Source: Micrococcales bacterium KH10 (GTDB lineage Bacteria; Actinomycetota; Actinomycetes; Actinomycetales; Cellulomonadaceae). From it: a stretch of DNA of 64,000 bases. The translations under genes were made by a program, and so were the position numbers. How positions within the stretch are numbered: position 1 is the first letter of the stretch; every line of letters begins with the position of its first letter. The DNA lies in the NCBI GenBank assembly GCA_900188465.1, contig FZPE01000001.1:744001-808000 (forward strand). Reading direction: 5' to 3'. Under the pieces are notes generated by a model. That model was not told the origin of the DNA and searched no databases. It saw only the letters and a list, made by a program, of their open reading frames with translations. Below are positions 1 through 8,793 of this stretch, piece by piece.

Positions 1-1354
1 GCGGCGTCAGCGTCGCACGCACGGCCTCTTCCTCCGCACGCAGCGCCGCTTTACGCGCGTCGAAGCCATCGAGGAAGGCCGCTGCAGCCGCCTGGGCCAC
101 GGCGAACTGCTCGGCGGTCTCAGGGACGACGAGGTCGATCGCCTCCGTCCGTGTCTGGAATTTGATGTTGGCTGCATAGACTCCGTCACGGCTGTCCGTC
201 AGGCGCGTGATTTCGCGTTTGCGGTCGTCGATCGCGTCGCCGCCGTGGGTACGCTTGTCCTCAGAGATCTGAGCGAGGCGCTTTTCGTAAACGGACTCAT
301 CGGCTTTCGCTTTTTCGAACAGCGTCGAAGTCTCGCCGTGGTCGCGACGGTTTTCGACCACCGCGGCGTCGAGCAGCGCGCGCTCCGTGTGCAGCCGCCA
401 CAGCTGGAACGGCGACGGCCCGCCGTCGTCGGCACCGAACTGGCTGATGAGCGACGCCGTTTCTTCGGCCTCTGCAAGGTCTTTCTGTAGCCCCGGGAGG
501 CGCGCCAGTGCCTTCTCCTTGCTCGCCGCGTCGACCATCTTGGCGTAGGAAGCCTCCAGGTCGGCGAAGTGTGCAAGGGCCGCGTCAGCGATCTCATACG
601 TGATCGGCTGCTCGAGCACCATCGTCTTGTAGAGGCCATCGACGCGTTTGACCTCCATGCCTGCCTGGACGCGGGCGAGCAGGCGCATTGCCTTGCGGCC
701 TCCGTCACCACCGCCGATACCCAGACGGGTGTGGATGTTCGTCTCGAACTCCCGGAACGTGTTGAAGATCGTCAGTCCCGGGATCCCAGTCTTGAGGGCA
801 CGCTTCTCGAAACGGGACGCCGCCAGCGGGTCGAGGCGGGAGATGTCGAGGTAGCCTTCGAAAGCCGCGTACGTCGTGGTGACGTCGCCGGTCACGGTTG
901 CACCGCCCTTCACGTAGTAGGCGCGCACGATCGTGTAGCGACGGCCGCTGTCGTTGATGAACGTGCCAGCTAGCGATCCCCAGATTGGCTCGCCGTTCCG
1001 GCTGCGCAGAACATGGTCCCGCAGCTCCTCTGAGCCGTCCACGCTGCTCGTGTCCATCTTGCCGCGCAGGTAGCTCAGCAGATTGCGCTGATCGGCAGAC
1101 CGGGCGCGACCGCCGACGTCGTTGGATGCTCCGTTGAAGGGGACGTCCGAGGGCATCATCAGTGCGAGATAGGCGTCGAGCACCGTAGATTTGCCGGTGC
1201 CGCTTGCGCCGGACATGAGCGTGGATCCGAGCGAAAATCGGACTTCGTGCCTACCGTGGAACCCGCCCCAGTTCGCCATCTGGAGCGACTCGATGCGCCA
1301 CTGCGCATGACCGACGTCGGTATCGAGCTGGGCTGGCTGGGCCATCTCGGGCAT
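1..1354 (-). CDS. jetC: Wadjet JetC, MukB-like SMC ATPase, partial (N-terminal 451 codons)
   Basis: This is the ATPase subunit of the Wadjet anti-plasmid complex, an SMC-like motor that extrudes plasmid DNA for cleavage by JetD. The frame begins with ATG at 1354-1352 and runs off the left edge. The N-terminus has the family signature of a QWR-x-ESLQ-x-ANWG stretch followed by a Walker A motif GASGTGKS at about residues 49-56. A long charged region rich in Glu, Lys and Arg starts around residue 270, as expected for the SMC coiled coil. The ATG shares one base with the jetB stop codon (TGATG), indicating translational coupling. The C-terminal half (Walker B, signature motif) and jetD should lie left of the window. 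Confidence 0.9.
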   Translation of the reverse strand, partial: MPEMAQPAQLDTDVGHAQWRIESLQMANWGGFHGRHEVRFSLGSTLMSGASGTGKSTVLDAYLALMMPSDVPFNGASNDVGGRARSADQRNLLSYLRGKMDTSSVDGSEELRDHVLRSRNGEPIWGSLAGTFINDSGRRYTIVRAYYVKGGATVTGDVTTTYAAFEGYLDISRLDPLAASRFEKRALKTGIPGLTIFNTFREFETNIHTRLGIGGGDGGRKAMRLLARVQAGMEVKRVDGLYKTMVLEQPITYEIADAALAHFADLEASYAKMVDAASKEKALARLPGLQKDLAEAEETASLISQFGADDGGPSPFQLWRLHTERALLDAAVVENRRDHGETSTLFEKAKADESVYEKRLAQISEDKRTHGGDAIDDRKREITRLTDSRDGVYAANIKFQTRTEAIDLVVPETAEQFAVAQAAAAAFLDGFDARKAALRAEEEAVRATLTP

Positions 1355-2136
1355 CAGTTCCCCTCTTCTTCCACGCCGAGCAGTTGATCGGCGTCGTCGT
1401 CGGCCTCACGGCTTGTGTCGTCTGGTTGGTTGTGGTCGGTGCCGTTCTGGGCCATGAACCATGCGAGCAGTGCGCGGAGCTTCTCGATCGGCATGAGGAC
1501 TTCGATGATTGGCGAGATCCGGAAACGGTCGGGGTCTCCGGTTTTGAGCAGCACGCCGGTGGTGTTCAGGTTGTCGATCGCTTTGTCCGCGCGCTTCTGA
1601 TCCATTGACCGGTTTGTCGCGTGCTCGGGACGCTGGTCGGCCACCTCATCGATCAGGCTCTGCCGGTCGACGAAGACGGCGTTGTCGCCCTCCTGTCGCT
1701 GCGCGAAGAACTTCTGGCGGAGGTAGATCATGACGATGGTCTCCTCCTTCTGGTGTGAGATGTCGCTGAGTAACGATGGCAACCGGTCGCCGGTCTCACT
1801 TCGAGCCTGGCGCTTGAACGCGACCTGGTATTCGCGGTCGACGTGCAGTTCTAGGTACAGGTCGTTGAGGCGGCTTTTGATCAGTTCCTGGTGGGAAAGA
1901 AGAACCGTCCACTGCTCGGGGTGCCGGTCGGCGGAGATGTACCGATGCTTGAGAAGTGCGTGGAGGCAGCCTCGCTGCTCCGGGTAGAGGGTGCCGGTGT
2001 CGCCCTCGAACATCGCCAGGCTGCGCACCTCGGCCTCGTCCTCGACCTTCGCCGCGGGATCGTTGAACGCGTCGAGGAAACCCGCCAGGTCTCCGTCGGC
2101 GGCCATGTCCGCATCGTCATGCAGGGAGTCGGTCAT
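1354..2136 (-). CDS. jetB: Wadjet JetB (DUF4194, MukE-like)
   Basis: A 260-residue DUF4194-type protein, the MukE/KITE-like subunit of the Wadjet complex that bridges JetA and JetC. The body, roughly residues 45-235, reads as tandem winged-helix domains. One region (YPEQRGCLHALLKHRYIS) resembles the family's first helix pair and another (RADKAIDNLNTTGVLL) the second winged helix. The N- and C-terminal tails are acidic. The start overlaps the end of jetA by 4 bases (ATGA) and the stop overlaps jetC by one base, so A-B-C form one tightly coupled operon in the usual Wadjet order. The family is assigned from sequence character plus gene order. Confidence 0.88.
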   Translation of the reverse strand: MTDSLHDDADMAADGDLAGFLDAFNDPAAKVEDEAEVRSLAMFEGDTGTLYPEQRGCLHALLKHRYISADRHPEQWTVLLSHQELIKSRLNDLYLELHVDREYQVAFKRQARSETGDRLPSLLSDISHQKEETIVMIYLRQKFFAQRQEGDNAVFVDRQSLIDEVADQRPEHATNRSMDQKRADKAIDNLNTTGVLLKTGDPDRFRISPIIEVLMPIEKLRALLAWFMAQNGTDHNQPDDTSREADDDADQLLGVEEEGN

Positions 2137-3620
2137 CGTGGATCCTCCTCATCGGCGGCATCGCGAGCCGTCTGAATTGTGGTGGCTGGCATGAGGAACG
2201 CCCGCGTGCTTCCGTCTGGGCGAATCGCCCGGACCTGCTCTCGTAGTGTCGGGTCGACCTCAGCTCCCATGCGAGTGAGCAGGTGCATGAGGCCGAGGAT
2301 CTCGACCGGGCGACGCAGTTCAGTGGGAAGGTCGTTGAACATCGCCGCGGCCGACTCAAGATCGCCAGCAACCAACTGCCCCTCGATGCGCCGGCGCAGT
2401 TCATCGAGCGTGGGTCCGCCCTGCTGCCGGATCTCATCGAGCGACAGCGCGGTCGGAGCCTGGTCGGACACGTCCTCGAGCGGCTCCGGAACTCGTTCAC
2501 TGTCAGGGTCGAACGTCCGGAAACGGAGTGCGGCGATGTCCAAGGCCGGCGGGAGAATCTCAACGTCCACCCTGTCTCGAGCGCGAGCCGTCTGCATCCA
2601 TGCTCGTATCTCACGGTCGATGCCCTTCAAGGTTGCATCGAGCTCGCGGTTGCGGATGTGGTCGTAACTCTCGATGTGCTCGCGCAACGTGGCACTCGCA
2701 CGATGACGCTGGTCCAGGACATCGTCCCTCCCCCGACGGATCACGTTCACGGCGGTCCTTAGCTGGCGCGTCTCATCGGGCAGGAGCATCCCAGCCAGAG
2801 GGTGCGCCAAGATGCGCTCGAGATCCTCGCGCAGGCTCATCAGCCAGTCGCGGTTGCGCAGCAACTCCGTCGCGCCCTCGAACGCCCGACCCTCAGGCGT
2901 TGCGGTCAGCAGCTTGGCAGACTGATCGAGATAGTCGTCGACGACCTCACCGATGGGGCGTTCCTCCTCGCGGAACTTCTTGGTAATGCTCCGGTGCATG
3001 TCTCGGACAGCCTCTTCGACCCGGCGAAAGTCCGACGGCAGACCGTCCAGCTCACGCAACACATTCGAAAACTGCTCCGTCAGCTCCGATTCGCTCGCCT
3101 CAGGCATCGCGCCGCCCGAATCCAGGTGCTCGTACTCGGCCTGCAGCCGAGCGATCTCCTCTGCGAGCCGACGCTTGCGTTCTTCCCGGTCCGGGTTCGC
3201 GGCCAGGGCAGCTTCCGAGATGACCCGCCGCATGGTCTCGATACGCGACCGTGAAACGTTCAGCTGCGTCCGGGTGGTCCTGGTGACGTACTCGAGGGCC
3301 TGCTTGGCGTCACCGGTCAGCTGGTAAGTCTCCTCACCATGCCCCGGGTCGCGGTATAGCCAGCGCTCGCGCACCCACTGCGTAGCCAGCGACTTTCCGT
3401 TGCTGGTCTTCGCCACGTCGTAGCCACCAGCCCGCAGCTCGTCCAGCAGGGCGTCGACGATGGTATGGAATCGCTCAACAGGGATCGGCTGTGCGTCCTC
3501 AGGGAATATGTTGGCGAACAGCGGCAGCGCGATGCTGGCGGACTTGCGGTCCAGCAACTTGAGCGTCGGTGTGTTCAGGGCAGCCTCGATGCGCGCGACG
3601 TCACCCTTGATGTCTGCCAT
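2133..3620 (-). CDS. jetA: Wadjet JetA (DUF3375, MukF-like kleisin)
   Basis: A 495-residue DUF3375 protein, the kleisin-like subunit of type I Wadjet. The N-terminus has the family layout of a LLDRKSASIALPLFANIF stretch followed by a winged-helix segment with a WVRERWLYR motif. Long amphipathic helices follow from about residue 110, and the C-terminal third is acidic. Length fits the family. ATG at 3620 is preferred because AAGGGG lies 5 bases upstream; an in-frame GTG at 3626 would sit on top of that ribosome-binding site. It starts 36 bases after the KfrA-like gene with no visible promoter between them, so it is probably transcribed from the operator-bearing promoter at 4229-4281. Confidence 0.9.
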   Translation of the reverse strand: MADIKGDVARIEAALNTPTLKLLDRKSASIALPLFANIFPEDAQPIPVERFHTIVDALLDELRAGGYDVAKTSNGKSLATQWVRERWLYRDPGHGEETYQLTGDAKQALEYVTRTTRTQLNVSRSRIETMRRVISEAALAANPDREERKRRLAEEIARLQAEYEHLDSGGAMPEASESELTEQFSNVLRELDGLPSDFRRVEEAVRDMHRSITKKFREEERPIGEVVDDYLDQSAKLLTATPEGRAFEGATELLRNRDWLMSLREDLERILAHPLAGMLLPDETRQLRTAVNVIRRGRDDVLDQRHRASATLREHIESYDHIRNRELDATLKGIDREIRAWMQTARARDRVDVEILPPALDIAALRFRTFDPDSERVPEPLEDVSDQAPTALSLDEIRQQGGPTLDELRRRIEGQLVAGDLESAAAMFNDLPTELRRPVEILGLMHLLTRMGAEVDPTLREQVRAIRPDGSTRAFLMPATTIQTARDAADEEDPR

Positions 3621-3655
3621 GCTCACCCCTTGATCGACTTGGTCGCGGTCGCGTA

Positions 3656-4213
3656 TCAGTAGCGCTTCGCTGGACGTGGGGACTCGATCTGCGCGAGCAA
3701 CCGGTCGCGCTCAGCCGTCACAGCCTCCAATGCGCCCGCGGCCCGGTCAGCACGAGACCGCTCGGTGGCCAACTCCTCGGCGTGCCTGGCAGCGGCGACC
3801 GCCGCGGCCTGCGTGGCTTCAGCCCTGATAGCGTCACACTCAGCCTGCAGGAGCTCGATACGAGACTCAGCCTGCGTGAGATCGGTGGTCAGGGCGTCGC
3901 GGTCTTCCTCAGCAGCGCGGAGCTTGTCGGCGAGGGCGTTGCGCTGGGCAACGAACTCCTCGTGCGCCGCCACGTATGCCTCACGCCAGATACCGTCAAA
4001 GCGCGCACGAACCGCGTCGGGTGCGTCCGGTACGTGTGCGAGCTCGGCAGCACGCTTGTTCCACATGCGGGCAGCCTCGGCGGCGACGCTCATTCCAACG
4101 CCCGAGCGCTCGCGCACGGCGCGGGCGCTGACCTGGTGACCGTCGGCGGCGAGCTCTTCGGCTGCACGTTCGGCCCTCTCCTCGGGCTTCTCGGTGGGGG
4201 TGAGATCCGGCAT
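3656..4213 (-). CDS. KfrA-like DNA-binding coiled-coil protein heading the Wadjet operon
   Basis: A 185-residue protein. Residues about 10-55 look like the KfrA N-terminal DNA-binding domain found on plasmids (segments AAEELAADGHQVSARAVRER and AAEAARMWNKR). Residues about 85-178 form a continuous Ala/Glu/Arg-rich coiled coil. KfrA proteins are plasmid-borne autorepressors with a structural role in plasmid maintenance. The start ATG has a strong ribosome-binding site (AGGAGGGG). A perfect inverted repeat overlaps its promoter, consistent with autoregulation. It is the first gene of the apparent operon with jetA, jetB and jetC. Its role in the Wadjet system, as regulator, self-recognition factor or passenger, is unknown. 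Confidence 0.75.
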   Translation of the reverse strand: MPDLTPTEKPEERAERAAEELAADGHQVSARAVRERSGVGMSVAAEAARMWNKRAAELAHVPDAPDAVRARFDGIWREAYVAAHEEFVAQRNALADKLRAAEEDRDALTTDLTQAESRIELLQAECDAIRAEATQAAAVAAARHAEELATERSRADRAAGALEAVTAERDRLLAQIESPRPAKRY

Positions 4214-4228
4214 GTTGTTCCCCTCCTA

Positions 4229-4281
4229 GTAACGATAGTAACGAATAACAACATTATACGTTACTATCGTTACTCGCAAGA
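4229..4281 (-). promoter_or_regulatory. Promoter with embedded 15+15 bp palindromic operator
   Basis: GTAACGATAGTAACG (4229-4243) and its exact reverse complement (4259-4273) flank a 15-base spacer. Each arm holds two copies of a GTAACG half-site, giving four half-sites in total. A perfect minus-strand -10 box TATAAT occupies 4253-4258. The right arm sits exactly between it and a -35-like TTGCGA/TCTTGC (about 4274-4281), and the left arm lies between the start site and the ribosome-binding site. A protein bound to both arms should block initiation, so the KfrA-like product is the natural candidate ligand. Sequence symmetry and boxes are seen directly; the binding partner is inferred. Confidence 0.8.
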
Positions 4282-4361
4282 CTCTTCCCATGACAAGGCT
4301 CGGGAGAGGGAACTCATCGCATTTCAGCAGCACCTACCGACATTGGCCGGGCGAACCAGGT

Positions 4362-7300
4362 TCAGAACCGAGTTGCAGACGTCGTCCTAGTCTTCGTCGT
4401 TGGCCCCACCGTCCCTGCTGGTGCGGGTTTGCGGATTTTCGCGCGAATGGCACGGATTTGTTCGGGTGTCGCCGGCGTACCGGTTTCCTCGGGTACATAC
4501 CGCTCTGGCGTGGGCGTGGGTTTGAACCGTCTCGGGTCAGAGGCGACTACTTTGAGCACGTAGGCGGCTGGGGTGGCGACTTTGCCTTTCGCGGAGTTGA
4601 GAACGGTGGTGATCACTCGTTCGAACCACTCATCGGTCTGGGTGCCGAGTATCTCGGTGAGTTTGTCGTGCAGCTGCTCGGCGAGCTCTTTGGGGTCAGA
4701 GGTCTTACTTCCTTGCACTTGACGTTGTGCTGTGGGGTCCTGTGTGGTGGGTGGTTCCTCGCCGCGTAGTCGGGCGCTTAGTTGATTCCATTGGGCGTGT
4801 TGTTCTTTGGCTCTGGTGTCGGGCGGTGTGCCCAGTGGGTCGCGTGTGTGGATGGTGTACCGGTCGCGGTACACCCGCACGTCAAGGAGAAGCCTGCTCC
4901 AGGTTTGCGCCCCGATCTGCTCGGGGTCGGGTAGGTCCTTGACCCACGGTTCAGTGATGGGCCTGCCAGCGAGGACCTGGTGGCGGACCTCGATCAATGT
5001 TTGGTTGGTCTCGAACGCGCCGGCAAGGTGTGGGTCAGTTTCGCGTAGTTTGTCGACGTCGATGTCGCCTGGTGTGGGTTCGAGTTTGAGCAGGTGGGTC
5101 AGCCGCCAGTGAACGAGGGCTGGCAGGTCGTGTGCGCCGGTGGTAGGGCGCACGGTCAGCGCTTCGTCGATCAGGTCGTTCATCGCGCGACGGGTGGTGG
5201 TGTGTAGTCGGGCGAGGTGATTGGCCAGTGCGCGCCGTGATGCGCCGGCATCGTCTGCGTCGTTGGTTTCCCTCGGCGCACTGCCGAATCTGGTGTTCAC
5301 GATCATGAGCGCCTGGTCGACGAGTTCAGGGTCGACCGGTGGGCGCGTCAGGGTGATCAGGTGCTCACGTTCAGCGTGCAGGTGGCTTAGCGCGTGCGTG
5401 CGCTCGTATTCGTCGTCGCGCACTTGGGTTGCGGAACGCTGCGCCCCCGAGGTTTGCAGGATTGCGGCCAGGCGCATGTGGTAGGTCAGGCGGTCTTCTT
5501 CAGCGATCAATGATTTGGTGCCGTCAATGACAATGCCGTCTTCTGCTACTTCTTCACCAACCCACGCCTTGTTGGAGTGTCTGCCTCGGGTCATCGCGAC
5601 GTAGAACAACTCGCGTGGCATCATCGCGCCCACCGGGACTGCGACGTGCGCACGATCAACGGTGGAGCCTTGTGCCCGGTGCGCGGTCATGGCGTATCCC
5701 AGGTCGGTGGCTTCGCGGGTGTATTTAGCGTTGAGGGTGACAGTGGCGTTGTTGTCGTGCCGGCGCACCACGAGGGAGCCGTCGCGACCGACCTTGGTGA
5801 CGGTAGCGAGGGTTCCGTTGCGCACAAAGTCCCCGCAGGTGTCTTTGTTTTGCCGGTCGACCTCGCGGGCAACGATCACATCACCCACACCGGCGTCTTG
5901 ACCACCGCGCAGCGTCGCGAGCCGTTTCGTGTCGACGAGCCCTGCGGCGCGCCGGTCAAGGGTGAATCTTGTGTTCAAGTTGCGCACCGCAGCGTTGGTT
6001 CCCGCGATCAGCAGTGTGTCGTGTCCGGCTGCGAGGTCGTCGAGTGCTGCTTGGTAAGCACCTTCGAGCATGTCTTCGTCACTGCCGTGTTCGAGGCGGT
6101 TGTGCTTGATGTAGGTGTTGATGACGTTCTCGTCACCGCGCCGCAAAGCCAGGGACGCATCGCGTTCCCATGGGTTGGCGAACCGCCACACCCCGGTCAG
6201 GTGGTGGGTGCGGGTAGTCCGGTCCAACCTAGCCAGGACACCGCCTGCCTCGGGTGCACCAAGTTGGGCAGGATCTCCGACCAGGAGAACCTTGGCACCA
6301 GCTGCGCTGGCTTGGCGCACGATCTCTGCCATGGGAAACGTCCCGGACATAGAGGCTTCGTCGATGATGACCAGTTGGCCGGGGTGGAGCCGGTATTTGG
6401 CCTGCTGCGCGAGTTGGCGGGCCAGTGAGCGGCGCAGTTTCGCGCGCGCTGTGGGTTGTTTTGCCTTGGTCAGTAGTTTCTCGATCTTCTGGATGCGGTT
6501 GGTGCGTGCTGCAGCGCCGGCACCGATGGATTCGTTGAGCCATTTCGCGATCGTCGAAGTCTCGGTTCCCAGCTCGTCGGCAAGCACCGCTGCGGCCTGG
6601 GCACTGGTGGTCAGCCCGATGACTGCGCCGGCTCCGTGCGCTGCCTCCCAGGCGGAGCGAACTTCACGCATCGTCGAGGTTTTACCTGTGCCGGCTGGCC
6701 CTACCAGAACGCTCAGGGCTACCGGGTCAGCGATGATCCCAATGGCTGCTGTGCGCTGATCGTCGCCTAGACCGTGCCCCCCGGTGTTGATGTCGGCCGC
6801 GATCGCCGCGTCGATTAACCCTGTCGCCTGCTCGCGGCTGACACCAGGATCAAATGGCCTATGGGCGGCGTCGATGATCGCGGCCTCAGCATCGAGGGTG
6901 CGCTGGTGGGTGAACAGCCGCAGTGATGGGTCGTCAAAGATGGACGAGTCGTGGGTGACCAGGCGCGCATCAGGGACCACGTGGTAGCGCTGATCGGTCA
7001 ACTGCACACACGCACTGATCGCCCGGTCGGTGATCTGATCGACCAACCGTTCACGCGCATCGGGGTCCGGGCACCTGATCGAGCGGGTCATCCGTTCGAC
7101 TTCTGCACGAATGTTCGCACGTGACCAGGTCGCGCGGGCGATCACAGTCGCGTTCAACGCGGCCGCGGCGATCACCGCACGATCGTCGGCAATCTCGCTG
7201 CCGGTCAGGATTGTCGTATCCGCATGCGCACGAAGTTTGTCCGCAACCTGTTCGATCATTTGATCGATCACCAGCTGCGCGGCGTGATCGGTGAGTGCGT

Positions 7301-8360
7301 GATCGCCCGCTTGCCCCTGCCCTATCCACGCCTGCCGGCTTCGCCGGATCTTCCGTACTAGCCCTCGTGGGCTCACACCTAGTTCACTGAGCTGTTGACG
7401 CCACCGGCGCATCGAGTGGTCCAACGGTTCAGGCTCAGCGTCTTTAGCACGCCGTGTGGCCCGCCAAGCATCCCGGTGAATCCTCGCCCGCTCAACCCTG
7501 TCCGGTGCACGCCCATAAGTTGATGTGAACTCCGCTGTCAACTCCCGCTGGAGTTCCTTAATCGCCCCGTCACGACTAGAGAACCGCGCGATCACCTCTG
7601 CCGGTACACCATCGACATCCATGATCACCGCTTTGGACGTCTGCTCAGGGGTCTCACGCTCAACAAACGACCACCCCAGCTCTCCCGCGACCTGGTCCAG
7701 GATCATGTTCTCGTGCAACTCGCTGGCCGCGACCGCGGCCTTATGCAACGCACGCGAATCCAACGTCAACCATTTACCATCACGCGACCGTCGCACCCGG
7801 TTAGCGATAACCGCGTGCACGTGCGGATGCGGATCACCATCACGCGAGGTGTAGTGATTAAACCGGGCAACAATCAACCCGTCGACATCCTCAACCGCAA
7901 CACCACCCTTACCGGACCGGGTCTGCGCGACATTCGTCTCGATCCACTCCAGGGCATAATCGATCGCCCGATAGTGCGCGGCCATGATGCGCTCTTGAGT
8001 CGCGCGGTCCGCCACGGCCCAGATGACCGCGATCGATTTCGGGATCGTGAACGTGCAGTCAAACCCCGCCACCGGTGCCGACGTCTTCGTCGCCCGTGGC
8101 GCCACACCCAACGGTTTGCCCGTGACCGGATGCACAAACAACTTAAACAACCGGTGCGCTCCCTCAGCAGTCACCGCCTCACCGACCGGAATATGAGCAC
8201 CCACCCCGCCACCGCCCCACCAATGTCCTGGCGGGTTACCCGACGCCAAATAGTAATCAGTCATCCGCTCACCCGTGACCGTGTGATCACCACTAGCGAT
8301 CGTGCGCATCAAATAATCAACACCGCCCGTCGCGGTCAACCTCGTCAAACTCATCGCCAT
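4362..8360 (-). CDS. MobF-family conjugative relaxase-helicase (TrwC/TraA-like)
   Basis: A 1332-residue protein that would nick oriT and pilot the DNA strand during conjugation. The N-terminal relaxase domain has candidate catalytic tyrosines at residue 16 and at 36/37, and the metal-binding three-His motif HPHVH at about 178-182. A RecD/TraI-type superfamily 1 helicase follows, with Walker A GPAGTGKT at about 554-561, Walker B VIIDEAS near 664-670 and a late AHRAQGST motif. The C-terminal 250 residues are Pro/Thr-rich and probably mediate protein contacts. The start is taken at 8360; an in-frame ATG at 8354 is equally possible, and neither has a strong ribosome-binding site. The repeat-rich region directly upstream is the likely oriT. 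Confidence 0.92.
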   Translation of the reverse strand: MAMSLTRLTATGGVDYLMRTIASGDHTVTGERMTDYYLASGNPPGHWWGGGGVGAHIPVGEAVTAEGAHRLFKLFVHPVTGKPLGVAPRATKTSAPVAGFDCTFTIPKSIAVIWAVADRATQERIMAAHYRAIDYALEWIETNVAQTRSGKGGVAVEDVDGLIVARFNHYTSRDGDPHPHVHAVIANRVRRSRDGKWLTLDSRALHKAAVAASELHENMILDQVAGELGWSFVERETPEQTSKAVIMDVDGVPAEVIARFSSRDGAIKELQRELTAEFTSTYGRAPDRVERARIHRDAWRATRRAKDAEPEPLDHSMRRWRQQLSELGVSPRGLVRKIRRSRQAWIGQGQAGDHALTDHAAQLVIDQMIEQVADKLRAHADTTILTGSEIADDRAVIAAAALNATVIARATWSRANIRAEVERMTRSIRCPDPDARERLVDQITDRAISACVQLTDQRYHVVPDARLVTHDSSIFDDPSLRLFTHQRTLDAEAAIIDAAHRPFDPGVSREQATGLIDAAIAADINTGGHGLGDDQRTAAIGIIADPVALSVLVGPAGTGKTSTMREVRSAWEAAHGAGAVIGLTTSAQAAAVLADELGTETSTIAKWLNESIGAGAAARTNRIQKIEKLLTKAKQPTARAKLRRSLARQLAQQAKYRLHPGQLVIIDEASMSGTFPMAEIVRQASAAGAKVLLVGDPAQLGAPEAGGVLARLDRTTRTHHLTGVWRFANPWERDASLALRRGDENVINTYIKHNRLEHGSDEDMLEGAYQAALDDLAAGHDTLLIAGTNAAVRNLNTRFTLDRRAAGLVDTKRLATLRGGQDAGVGDVIVAREVDRQNKDTCGDFVRNGTLATVTKVGRDGSLVVRRHDNNATVTLNAKYTREATDLGYAMTAHRAQGSTVDRAHVAVPVGAMMPRELFYVAMTRGRHSNKAWVGEEVAEDGIVIDGTKSLIAEEDRLTYHMRLAAILQTSGAQRSATQVRDDEYERTHALSHLHAEREHLITLTRPPVDPELVDQALMIVNTRFGSAPRETNDADDAGASRRALANHLARLHTTTRRAMNDLIDEALTVRPTTGAHDLPALVHWRLTHLLKLEPTPGDIDVDKLRETDPHLAGAFETNQTLIEVRHQVLAGRPITEPWVKDLPDPEQIGAQTWSRLLLDVRVYRDRYTIHTRDPLGTPPDTRAKEQHAQWNQLSARLRGEEPPTTQDPTAQRQVQGSKTSDPKELAEQLHDKLTEILGTQTDEWFERVITTVLNSAKGKVATPAAYVLKVVASDPRRFKPTPTPERYVPEETGTPATPEQIRAIRAKIRKPAPAGTVGPTTKTRTTSATRF

Positions 8361-8700
8361 GACCGATCACCACCGATCACACGAGCGGTCGTTGAGCGAT
8401 CAACCAGGACCATGGCGGTTGACTGCGCCCGATCACATGAGCGATCACCACCGATCACCCGACAATCACCCCAACACTGACCGCCTCCGCCCCGACCGAT
8501 CACACAGGCGGTCGTTGAGCGATCACCACCACGCGCCGTGCACCGTGATGAGCGATCAACCAGGACCATGGCGGTTGACTGTGCCCGATCACATGAGCGA
8601 TCACCACCACGGTGACCAGCGTGAACACTGTGTGATCGTTCGATCACACACCCAAAACGATCACTGATCACAGCACTGTGATCGATCACGACCGGTCGCA
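8361..8700. repeat. GATC-rich repeat/palindrome region, candidate oriT
   Basis: A 60-base direct repeat occurs at 8393-8452 and 8549-8608 with a single difference. A second imperfect repeat of about 31 bases is at 8372-8402 and 8495-8525. About 18 GATC tetramers fall in these 340 bases, mostly as GATCAC. Inverted repeats include GTGTGATCG/CGATCACAC (8630-8649) and GATCACAG/CTGTGATC (8666-8683). The region lies directly upstream of the relaxase gene, where MobF systems usually place oriT. An open minus-strand frame across it only translates the repeats and is not considered a gene. The nick site cannot be placed by eye. Confidence 0.6.
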
Positions 8701-8793
8701 CTGAACGCTCACACACTGCACGAATGGCCACTGTCATTCGATCACCAGTGAACGACTGCCGACGTGCCGGTGAATCCACGCTCAGGGTGCCGG

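Noticed and set aside
199-711. Minus-strand 170-codon frame inside jetC
   Set aside because: It lies in another frame of the jetC coding region, and its Arg/Ser-rich product is typical of an off-frame translation.
5577-6428. Plus-strand 283-codon frame opposite the relaxase gene
   Set aside because: It is antisense to the helicase domain of the relaxase, which has clear motifs; the antisense product has no family signature.
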